From JAEULH01 sp034382075 (GTDB lineage: Bacteria > Pseudomonadota > Alphaproteobacteria > Rhodospirillales > Defluviicoccaceae): DNA of 29,469 nucleotides. The DNA lies in assembly GCA_034382075.1 (NCBI GenBank), contig JAXMOZ010000043.1:1-29469 (forward strand). The letters are read 5' to 3'. Both the position numbers and the translations under genes were made by a program. Position 1 is the first letter of the stretch; every line of letters starts with the position of its first letter. Below the pieces are notes generated by a model that saw nothing but the letters and a program-made list of their open reading frames with translations, ran no database searches and had not been told where the DNA came from. Below, one piece after another: positions 15,181 through 20,873 of this stretch.

Positions 15181-15731
15181 CTTTCACCATGAAATGTATT
15201 TTCAGTAATGCGAGCATGACGAACGGCCGCGCCGGCGGCGCGCTTGGCTCAAGCGTCCGAAAGTCCGGCTCGGCTGGGATCTTGAAACAGACGAAGAGGG
15301 GCGCCCGCGTGCGAAGACCTTCAGCGCGTGGCGCCGAACCGTGCCTCCGCTTGCCACCGCTGTTCGGCGGCGCGCGAGTTCGGTTCGTTGCGGATGAAGG
15401 AGACCGCGGCTGGAAGGTCCTGGACCGCCGAAGGCAGCGGCCTGGTGGCGGTCCCTTCCGCCCCGGTCTCTACCCCGCAAGGGTACCAAAAGGCAGTTAT
15501 TGCCGCAACCGGTAGCAGTTCTCCGGGCGTCTGGCCGGCCGTCGCCGCGACGGTGCACGGAGACGGGCCAAGCTCTTTGCCTCTTGTAAAGCGGGTGAAA
15601 TATCCCCATAAGGGGAAGGCCGGAAAGGGATCTGGCTTCGAGCGGCTCGGGTGGCGAGCAGGCAGCACGCTTGCGTCGCACCGGACCGCGCCGCGGTTGT
15701 TGCCGGGGTCACGGCCGCGCCACCGCACACC
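15181..15731. other. Intergenic region between GH16-like gene and orphan H-box gene
   Basis: About 550 bases without a supportable gene. The first 35 bases, next to the GH16-like start, are AT-richer and likely hold its leader. A short hairpin CCCC-ATAA-GGGG lies near 15606-15617. The frames elsewhere are Arg/Pro-rich noise. Confidence 0.5.
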
Positions 15732-15745
15732 AGGAAGGAACACGC

Positions 15746-15997
15746 GTGCCGGACTATCCAGCAGCAGCCCCGCCGCCCGTCGCAGCCAAGGGGATTGCGG
15801 ACCTTGATCTCGAGCACGAGTGGCGCACGCCGATGACGGTCATCCAGTCGGCGGCCGAGGTTCTTCGCGGCCACGACGACCTCAGCGACGAAGAGCGCAC
15901 CCTGTTTCTCGACGCCTTGATCGTGGAGGCGGCCCGCCTGCGCACCTGCCTCGAGACGGTGATGGCCGGCACCTTGCTCGCCGCCCGGAGCCGCTGA
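15746..15997 (+). CDS. Orphan HisKA (H-box dimerisation) domain protein, no ATPase
   Basis: An 83-residue protein consisting of a short Pro/Ala-rich start and one HisKA-type domain. The H-box reads LEHEWRTPMTVIQSAAEVL with the phospho-acceptor-type histidine at 24, in the canonical H-E-x-R-T-P context. The second helix is EERTLFLDALIVEAARLRTC, as in the HisKA hairpin. There is no HATPase domain: the frame ends with TAG-free Arg-Ser-Arg and a TGA, and the next gene lies on the other strand. The GTG at 15746 is fixed by AGGAAGGA at 15732-15739. It could be a phosphotransfer or dimerisation partner of kinases, or a truncated kinase relic; the good ribosome site argues for expression. Confidence 0.7.
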   Translation: MPDYPAAAPPPVAAKGIADLDLEHEWRTPMTVIQSAAEVLRGHDDLSDEERTLFLDALIVEAARLRTCLETVMAGTLLAARSR

Positions 15998-16037
15998 CGC
16001 CCCTCCGGGTGCGGGCGCGGCTACGTGCGATCGCCGG

Positions 16038-16343
16038 CTACTTCTGCTTGGCGATGATGCGCTCTTTGATCCCGTCGTAGACGTTCTTCGGCAGGATGTT
16101 CCGCTTCACCAGGTCGTCCTTGCCGGCAAAGGGCCTGCCGGCGATGATCGCCTGCGCGCGCGCGGGACCGACACCCGGAAGGGTGCGCAACTGCTCTTCG
16201 CTGGCGCTGTTGAGGTCGATCGGCGCAACCTGGTTCGCGACCAGATGCACGCCGGCGGGCTGGACGCTTTCGCCGCTCAGCGCCGGGAGTGGCGCCAAGG
16301 CGATGACCGCTGCGGCAAGCCGCACTCCGACCGCGTATTTCAT
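16038..16343 (-). CDS. Secreted helix-hairpin-helix (ComEA-like) protein
   Basis: A 101-residue protein with an N-terminal signal peptide (VGVRLAAAVIALAPLPALSG, residues 5-24) and a C-terminal helix-hairpin-helix domain. That domain has IDLNSASEEQLRTLPGVGPA (42-61) and a second half around residues 72-98, as in ComEA-type DNA-binding proteins. The exported HhH fold suggests binding of double-stranded DNA in the periplasm, as in natural transformation, but stand-alone short proteins of this class have unknown roles in many bacteria. The ATG at 16343 has GGGGAGA eight bases upstream. No other competence genes are in the window. Confidence 0.85.
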   Translation of the reverse strand: MKYAVGVRLAAAVIALAPLPALSGESVQPAGVHLVANQVAPIDLNSASEEQLRTLPGVGPARAQAIIAGRPFAGKDDLVKRNILPKNVYDGIKERIIAKQK

Positions 16344-16452
16344 TTTTCGTCTCCCCGTTTCCCACAACGACAGGTACCAGCACTGCGGGTGACGGGGGAA
16401 GACCCTTGCGCCGGGCGGCGACCCGACCGGGTTGGGAGGCCGACCCGGGCAC

Positions 16453-16486
16453 AAAAGAAAAAAGCCCGCGAAGTCACTCCGCAGGC
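16453..16486 (-). terminator. Strong Rho-independent terminator on the minus strand
   Basis: On the minus strand a nine-pair stem (GCCTGCGGA with TTCGCGGGC, two G-T pairs) encloses the loop GTGAC and is followed immediately by TTTTTTCTTTT. No minus-strand gene with a conventional start precedes it; it closes the candidate RNA unit upstream. Confidence 0.85.
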
Positions 16487-16699
16487 CCAAGACGATTTTA
16501 TTGTTATTCGCTCTTTATCAGGCTGTTATTGGTCTTGGTTCCCGCGACCTTGGCAGCCGATGCATCCTTGATTCTTGCTTGATCTCGGCTGTCCGCAGTC
16601 TGTCCTCGCTCCAACTTGCGCAGCCCAAATGGGCGGCCTCTTTTTTGCGGCTCCGCGTCCCCGGCTACTTACGCCGGGTGCACGGTCTCTCAACCCGCA
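16464..16699 (-). ncRNA. Candidate structured non-coding RNA (about 230 nt)
   Basis: A minus-strand unit bounded by a sigma70-like promoter (16706-16735) and a strong terminator (16453-16486), with no convincing gene inside. Short hairpins follow one another: CCGGC-GTAAGTA-GCCGG, GCCCA-TT-TGGGC, and the terminator stem. Base use is richer in A/T than in the surroundings. No known RNA family was recognised. A 54-codon stop-to-stop frame (16504-16668) encodes an AT-hook-like KRGRP and a lysine-rich tail but has no usual start codon, so a small protein remains the alternative. Confidence 0.5.
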
Positions 16700-16705
16700 G
16701 ACGGG

Positions 16706-16735
16706 AAAATAGCACCCATTCACGGACGCAATCAA
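16706..16735 (-). promoter_or_regulatory. Candidate promoter of the 16.5-kb ncRNA unit
   Basis: TTGATT (16735-16730) and TATTTT (16711-16706) on the minus strand are separated by 18 bases; each box matches four of six consensus positions. It places transcription start near 16699. Confidence 0.45.
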
Positions 16736-16874
16736 GCGCTGTTTTGCGCCGTAGAGTAGTCATCGACGGTGGCGCGGTCCGCCGAAGCAGCCGCCGCTTC
16801 TATTAGTAGAGCAAACCATGCGCGGTACAACCGGTATCGACCGAAGCGCGGAGGAAAGGCGCGGCCGCGCCGCT

Positions 16875-17075
16875 TCAATAGCCGAAATACTTGACGATCG
16901 ACCAGAGGTAGACCGCCCCGATCACGCCAATGATCGCCATGCGCGGACCCCACTGATAGGGCGTCGCGATCCCGCTTTCGCAGTGGCCGCACCGCCAGGC
17001 CCATTTCCGCACCGGGTGGCCGCAGAACCGGCACCGGGGCAGCGCAGCCTCGCTGCTTGGCTCGGGGTCGGTCAC
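16875..17075 (-). CDS. Small zinc-ribbon membrane protein
   Basis: A 66-residue protein. Two CxxC knuckles (C15/C18 and C29/C32, in CRFCG and CGHC) form a zinc ribbon, followed by one membrane helix (about residues 46-63, MAIIGVIGAVYLWSIVKY). The GTG at 17075 is chosen because GGAGG lies six bases upstream. The frame extends further upstream into the tRNA region but without sense. Function unknown; the layout, with a cytoplasmic zinc ribbon tethered by a C-terminal helix, resembles small zinc-ribbon anchors of bacterial membranes. It lies just downstream of tRNA-Leu on the same strand. Confidence 0.75.
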   Translation of the reverse strand: MTDPEPSSEAALPRCRFCGHPVRKWAWRCGHCESGIATPYQWGPRMAIIGVIGAVYLWSIVKYFGY

Positions 17076-17166
17076 GGCGCCTCCTGCTCTGGTTCGATGG
17101 GTTCCGGCTCGGCCGGCAGGGCGGCAGATCAAGCGGTACACCGGCAGCACGTTTGCCGGCCGCGGC

Positions 17167-17253
17167 TGGTGCCCCCGGGGAGACTCGAACTCCCACTCCG
17201 TTGCCGGAAACAGATTTTGAGTCTGCCGCGTCTACCGATTCCGCCACAGGGGC
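17167..17253 (-). tRNA. tRNA-Leu (anticodon CAA)
   Basis: Class II tRNA on the minus strand: acceptor stem GCCCCTG/CGGGGGC, D-arm with GGTAGACGCGGCAG, anticodon loop CTCAAAA giving CAA, a long variable arm (about 13-15 bases), T-arm GGGAGTTCGAGTCTCCC, discriminator A and an encoded CCA (17169-17167). Length 87 with CCA. It decodes UUG. A strong promoter lies directly upstream. Confidence 0.96.
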
Positions 17254-17265
17254 AGGCGCGGCGCC

Positions 17266-17293
17266 ACTATAGTCGCTGGCCCGGCCCGGTCAA
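17266..17293 (-). promoter_or_regulatory. Promoter of tRNA-Leu
   Basis: TTGACC (17293-17288) and TATAGT (17271-17266) on the minus strand, 16 bases apart, 12 bases before the mature tRNA 5' end. Each box matches five of six sigma70 consensus positions. Confidence 0.75.
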
Positions 17294-17528
17294 ACAGAGT
17301 GACACCGGCGATGCGGGCGATGTGGGAGCGAGCGCCCTGCCGCCAGCGCCCGAGCGGAATGCGCCGTGAGATTAACGCCGGATAATGCGCGAAAGACGGG
17401 CAGCGCCTCAGATGGCGGCACCCGCGCCGCATGACGCCGAGGCGGCGGGTGCGGGTCGCCGGCCAGCCTTTCTGGCGCGCTGCGCGGTACGGCCGGTGTG
17501 CCGAAGTCTTGGCAACTGGAGTGTGATG

Positions 17529-17723
17529 ATGGGCGAACAGCGGCAGAAGACGTCCGCCGGGAAGCCTCGGGTCGAGGACGATCGGGACGACCAGAAGGAG
17601 GACGATCCGGTCGAGGAGTCGATCGAGGACACCTTCCCGGCCAGCGATCCGCCGTCGTGGTCGACGCCGGCGCCACCGCCACCCGAGGACCGGCCCCCGT
17701 CGCCGGACCCGAAGACGAAATAA
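17529..17723 (+). CDS. Small acidic protein with FPASDPPSW motif
   Basis: A 64-residue, highly charged and Pro-rich protein. The conserved piece is ESIEDTFPASDPPSWSTP (residues 34-51); an E-x(5)-FPASDPPSW core recurs in small alphaproteobacterial proteins of unknown function. The rest is acidic low-complexity sequence, probably unstructured. Tandem ATGs occur at 17526 and 17529; GGAG at 17517-17520 favours the second. It heads a group of small same-strand genes (followed by 17788 and 18066), in a stress-flavoured neighbourhood. Confidence 0.75.
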   Translation: MGEQRQKTSAGKPRVEDDRDDQKEDDPVEESIEDTFPASDPPSWSTPAPPPPEDRPPSPDPKTK

Positions 17724-17787
17724 ATTGCCGGGGGCGGGTGTGGCGAGACGCCCCGCTCCAAGGCCTCAGCCTCAGGAGATACCGAGT

Positions 17788-18006
17788 ATGGCGAAGAGCG
17801 ACAGCAAGCAGGGACAGGGCAAGGGCGTCGATCCGAAGGTGGTCGCGCGCGTCGAGGAGAAGGCGAAGCAGGAAGGTCTGGATCCGAGCGTGGCCAAGGA
17901 GATCGTCGAGGAGAGCGTTGAAGCCGGCGTTGCTCCCGATAAGGTCGAGGAAGTCGCCGAAGAGGCGGTTCGGGTGGAACGGGAAGATCAAGGCGGCCGC
18001 CGCTAG
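17788..18006 (+). CDS. Small charged helical protein of unknown function
   Basis: A 72-residue protein, Glu/Lys/Val-rich, without cysteine, signal or membrane segment. Residues 16-62 are predicted by eye to form amphipathic helices; two related stretches, VARVEEKAKQEGLDPSVAKE and ESVEAGVAPDKVEEVAEEAV, suggest a degenerate internal repeat. The ATG at 17788 follows AGGAG about ten bases upstream. It sits between the FPASDPPSW gene (64 bases before) and the GlsB gene (59 bases after), so a shared transcript is plausible. Not recognised as a named family. Confidence 0.7.
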   Translation: MAKSDSKQGQGKGVDPKVVARVEEKAKQEGLDPSVAKEIVEESVEAGVAPDKVEEVAEEAVRVEREDQGGRR

Positions 18007-18065
18007 TTGGCATTCCCGCAGGAACGGTCTAGCCTGACCGCTCACATCATTTCAGGGGACGCTCG

Positions 18066-18320
18066 ATGGGCATTCTGTCGTGGATCGTTTTCGGCCTGCT
18101 CGCCGGCCTCATCGCCAAGTTGCTCATGCCCGGGCGTGACCCGGGCGGCTTCTTCGTCACCATCCTCATCGGCATTGCCGGCGCGCTCGTCGGCGGCTTC
18201 ATCGCTCGGGCGTTGGGCATGGGCGACATCAGCGGCTTCAATCTCGGCAGCTTCCTGATCGCGGTTGCCGGCGCGGTCATCCTCCTGATCGGCTACCGGA
18301 TGATCAAAAGCCGCGGTTGA
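18066..18320 (+). CDS. GlsB/YeaQ/YmgE family stress-associated membrane protein
   Basis: An 84-residue membrane protein with three hydrophobic helices and glycine-rich packing: ILSWIVFGLLAGLIAKLLMP (residues 3-22), a second helix around 29-47 (IGIAGALVGGFIAR) and a third around 60-77. MPGRDPGGFFVTILIGIAGA is the family signature. In several bacteria these transglycosylase-associated-type proteins are induced by stress, though their biochemical role is unknown. The ATG at 18066 has AGGGGA seven bases upstream. A perfect hairpin lies downstream, shared with the convergent SemiSWEET gene. Confidence 0.9.
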   Translation: MGILSWIVFGLLAGLIAKLLMPGRDPGGFFVTILIGIAGALVGGFIARALGMGDISGFNLGSFLIAVAGAVILLIGYRMIKSRG

Positions 18321-18372
18321 GCACCGCCCGCACACCGAGATCACAATTACCACCAGTTCATAAAGAGAAGCC

Positions 18373-18401
18373 GGGACCGTCGCGAACGTCGCGACGGTCC
18401 C
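18373..18401. terminator. Perfect hairpin between convergent glsB-like and SemiSWEET genes
   Basis: GGGACCGTCGCGA (18373-18385) pairs perfectly with TCGCGACGGTCCC (18389-18401) around a three-base loop ACG. It lies just outside both stop codons. The plus side lacks a T run; the minus side is followed by the T-rich CTTCTCTTTA, so it may terminate mainly the minus transcript. Confidence 0.65.
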
Positions 18402-18403
18402 CG

Positions 18404-18700
18404 TCATTCTGCGGGCGCAGGCCCCGCCGCTGCCGCCCGCCGGGAATGGCGGAGCTTCAGCACCAGGATCCCCCCGGACAGCAGCAAGCTGGCGATGTTG
18501 AAGACGATGATCGGCCAGCTCTCGATCATTACCCCGTAGGCGATCCAGAGCGTGAAGGCGCTCACCGTGACGATGTACATCCTTTTCGAAATCGCTTCGG
18601 TGTCGCCCTCGCGCCAAGCCTTCAGCACCTGCGGAACGAAGCTGCTGGTCGAGCACAGCCCGGCGACGAGCCCGACCAGCGTGGCCAGCGAGAAATCCAT
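18404..18700 (-). CDS. SemiSWEET family sugar transporter
   Basis: A 98-residue membrane protein with one MtN3/saliva triple-helix unit, which works as a dimer to move small sugars across the inner membrane by facilitated diffusion. The PQ motif is in SFVPQVLKAWR (P23, Q24), with helices about 5-22, 40-58 and 64-84. The ISKRMYIVTVSAFTLWIAYG segment (residues 37-56) is also typical. Start at 18700 has GAGAGG upstream. It lies 23 bases downstream of the DUF892 gene on the same strand, so the two are probably co-transcribed from the EcfG-type promoter. Confidence 0.92.
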   Translation of the reverse strand: MDFSLATLVGLVAGLCSTSSFVPQVLKAWREGDTEAISKRMYIVTVSAFTLWIAYGVMIESWPIIVFNIASLLLSGGILVLKLRHSRRAAAAGPAPAE

Positions 18701-18723
18701 CCGATAGCCTCTCCGCCGAAAGC

Positions 18724-19230
18724 CTAGCGCTTCGCGGTCTCGCCGGTCTCCGAGCGTCGCAGGTACTCTTTCATCACCACCGGCAGGATCGGCTTCAGCC
18801 GGTTGGCCAGCGTCTCTTCCTCACGGATGATGTCGTCGGAGACCCGCTTGGTCTCCTGATCGCCCACGGCCTCGGCTGCGGCGCTGAGGCTGACGTACGC
18901 CGCGATCTCGTAGTGCTTGAAGCCGTAGTCGGTGATTGCGTTCTTGACGACCTCGTCGGAGGCCATTGAGCCGGTCAGCTCCTGGATGTTGCCCATGATC
19001 GAGAGCGCCATGTCCTTCAAGGTCGAGGCGTCGGTCCCGTGGCGCTCGAGGCACTGGCGGATGCGCTCGCGCTGCCGCTTGGAGCTCTCGACGTGGTCGC
19101 GGACCCACGACTGCATCTCGGGATAGTTCTGCAGCCGGTCGATCTGGTTCTCCATCGACTCGATGGCCTGCTTCTCCATGGCGTGGGCGTTGCGGAGGCC
19201 TTGCATGAGGGTTTCTGCGGCGGTGGTCAT
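18724..19230 (-). CDS. DUF892 (YciE/YciF-like) ferritin-like protein
   Basis: A 168-residue all-helical protein of the DUF892 family, a ferritin-like four-helix fold induced by stress in many bacteria (YciE/YciF of enterobacteria). Features: MEKQAIESMENQIDRL, then HYEIAAYVSLSAAAEAV and REEETLANRLKPILP near the end; Glu/His residues (EKQ, HYE, EEE) occupy candidate metal positions. The ATG at 19230 is chosen (GGGAGA ten bases upstream); 48 extra in-frame codons upstream are promoter and leader, since an EcfG-type promoter lies inside them. First gene of a probable two-gene operon with the SemiSWEET transporter. Confidence 0.9.
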   Translation of the reverse strand: MTTAAETLMQGLRNAHAMEKQAIESMENQIDRLQNYPEMQSWVRDHVESSKRQRERIRQCLERHGTDASTLKDMALSIMGNIQELTGSMASDEVVKNAITDYGFKHYEIAAYVSLSAAAEAVGDQETKRVSDDIIREEETLANRLKPILPVVMKEYLRRSETGETAKR

Positions 19231-19336
19231 CTTTGGATATCTCCCGACGTGGATTGACATGGCGCGTATTCGAACGCGCGGACCGAGCGGCTGCTGCCGC
19301 GGCGATTGGCGCTTGCCGCCAACCGCCTTGCCAATG

Positions 19337-19361
19337 AACGTGCTCGGATGCGCCGGGTTCC
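19337..19361 (-). promoter_or_regulatory. EcfG-type general stress response promoter
   Basis: On the minus strand GGAAC (19361-19357) is followed after exactly 16 bases by CGTT (19340-19337). This is a perfect match to the alphaproteobacterial sigma-EcfG consensus GGAAC-N16/17-CGTT. The predicted start near 19327 gives a leader of about 95 bases for the DUF892 gene, a typical member of that regulon. Confidence 0.75.
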
Positions 19362-19433
19362 TCGGGGCGGGCAAGCCCCCAGCCCTGCCCTTGCTTTAGA
19401 TTAAGGCGCGGACCCAGCGGAGGGAGACATTCG

Positions 19434-19449
19434 GCGGATATTCTTCCGC
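19434..19449. promoter_or_regulatory. Candidate operator upstream of gntP
   Basis: GCGGA-TATTCT-TCCGC (19434-19449), with a wider arm pair CAGCGGA (19415-19421) and TCCGCTG (19445-19451). Lies about 45-60 bases before the gntP start. A repressor site of a gluconate-responsive regulator is possible; none is encoded nearby. Confidence 0.3.
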
Positions 19450-19492
19450 TGCGGGATCTTTCGGGGCGGCGGAGCCTGTGGAGGACCCGGTA

Positions 19493-20845
19493 GTGTTTGG
19501 AATGAGCCAGCAGACTTGGTTGCTCGCCGACGCGTTCGTATCGGTCGTTGGCCTGATCATTCTGATCACCCGCTTCCGGGTTCACCCCTTCGTCGCCCTG
19601 ACCATCGCCGCCGGCTTTCTGGGCTTGGTTGCCGGCGTGCCGCTGCCGGAGATCATCAAGTCGTTCCAGAAGGGGTTCGGCGGGGTGGTCGGCTTCGTCG
19701 GCATCGTCCTCGGGCTTGGCACGATGCTGGGGAAGATGATGGCCGAGTCGGGCGGAGCCGATCGCATCGCCCAGAGCATGCTTACCGCCTTCGGCCGCGA
19801 CCGGGTGCACTGGGCGATGATGCTGCTCGCCTTCATCGTCGGCATCCCGCTGTTCTTCGAGATCGGTTTCGTGTTGTTGATCCCGCTGGTCTTTCTCGTC
19901 GCCAAGCGGGTGCAGATGCCGCTGGTGAAAATCGCGATTCCGCTGTTGGCGGGGCTATCCGTCGTGCACGGGCTGGTTCCACCGCATCCGGGGCCGCTGC
20001 TTACGATCAGCATCTTCGAGGCAGACATCGGCAAGACGATTCTCTACGGGCTGATCGTCGGCCTGCCCACGGCGATCATCGCCGGGCCGTTGTTCGGCTC
20101 GTTCATCGCCCGTTTCGTCAACCCGCCGATCAACGAGGACCTCGCGGCGCAGTTGGCCCATGAGCCGGAGGCGGAAACCCTGCCCGGGCTGGGGACGACG
20201 CTCTTCACCGTGCTGCTGCCGGTGGCGCTGATGCTGCTGAAATCCGCATCCGACGTATTCCTGCCGGAAGGCAGCCCGGTACGGGCATGGATGGACTTCA
20301 TCGGCGATCCCATCACCGCCCTGCTCGCGGCGCTGTTGCTCTCCTTCTACACGTTCGGCAAGGCCAGGGGCTTCGACTCCAGGCGGATCCTCAAGTTCCT
20401 CGACGAGTGCCTGGCGCCGACCGCGGCGATCGTGCTCATCATCGGCGCCGGCGGCGGCTTCAAGCAGATGCTGGTGGACAGCGGCGTCGGCAACGCCATC
20501 GGCCAGCTCGCCGTTCAGGCCGATATCTCGCCGATCCTGCTGGCGTGGCTCGCCGCCGGCGCCATCCGCATTGCCACCGGCTCGGCAACGGTCGCCACCA
20601 TCACCGGCGCCGGGTTGGTCGCGCCGGTGGTGGCGATGGTGCCCGACGTCAACCGCGAGCTCCTGGTGCTGGCCACCGGCGCCGGCTCGCTGATCCTGTC
20701 CCACGTCAACGACGCCGGCTTCTGGCTGGTGAAACAATATCTCAACATGACGGTGCTGGAGACGTTCAAGACCTGGACGGCGATGGAAACGATCCTTTCG
20801 GTCGTCGGCATCATCTTCATCATGCTGCTCTCGACCGTGCTTTAG
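19493..20845 (+). CDS. gntP: GntP-family gluconate:H+ symporter
   Basis: Inner-membrane permease of about 450 residues with some 12 hydrophobic segments. Family motifs visible: GVPLPEIIKSFQKGFGGVVG, FFEIGFVLLIPLVFLVAKR and LVPPHPGPL. Near the C-terminus are RIATGSATVATITGAGLVAP and SHVNDAGFWLVKQYLNM. It takes up gluconate or a related sugar acid. The start is uncertain: GTG at 19493 has GGAGGA about eight bases upstream; ATG at 19502 and GTG at 19478 are alternatives. First gene of gntP-gntK-edd-eda, divergent from the DUF892 gene. Confidence 0.93.
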   Translation: MFGMSQQTWLLADAFVSVVGLIILITRFRVHPFVALTIAAGFLGLVAGVPLPEIIKSFQKGFGGVVGFVGIVLGLGTMLGKMMAESGGADRIAQSMLTAFGRDRVHWAMMLLAFIVGIPLFFEIGFVLLIPLVFLVAKRVQMPLVKIAIPLLAGLSVVHGLVPPHPGPLLTISIFEADIGKTILYGLIVGLPTAIIAGPLFGSFIARFVNPPINEDLAAQLAHEPEAETLPGLGTTLFTVLLPVALMLLKSASDVFLPEGSPVRAWMDFIGDPITALLAALLLSFYTFGKARGFDSRRILKFLDECLAPTAAIVLIIGAGGGFKQMLVDSGVGNAIGQLAVQADISPILLAWLAAGAIRIATGSATVATITGAGLVAPVVAMVPDVNRELLVLATGAGSLILSHVNDAGFWLVKQYLNMTVLETFKTWTAMETILSVVGIIFIMLLSTVL

Positions 20846-20865
20846 GAACACGTGCTTTAGGAACA
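20836..20865 (+). repeat. 15-bp tandem duplication across the gntP stop
   Basis: CGTGCTTTAGGAACA is present twice head to tail (20836-20850 and 20851-20865). The first copy contains the gntP stop codon (TAG at 20843-20845); the second forms most of the 28-base gap before gntK. It looks like a recent slippage duplication. Confidence 0.95.
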
Positions 20866-20873
20866 CAGGCCTC

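Noticed and set aside
16732..17247. Minus-strand frame beginning AESVDAADSKSVSG
   Set aside because: It is the translation of tRNA-Leu, a well-known false gene; the region holds a tRNA and its neighbour genes.
18015..18040. GGAAC upstream of the GlsB-like gene as a second EcfG promoter
   Set aside because: At 16-17 bases downstream the sequence is TCAC/CACA rather than CGTT, so the -10 element is missing.
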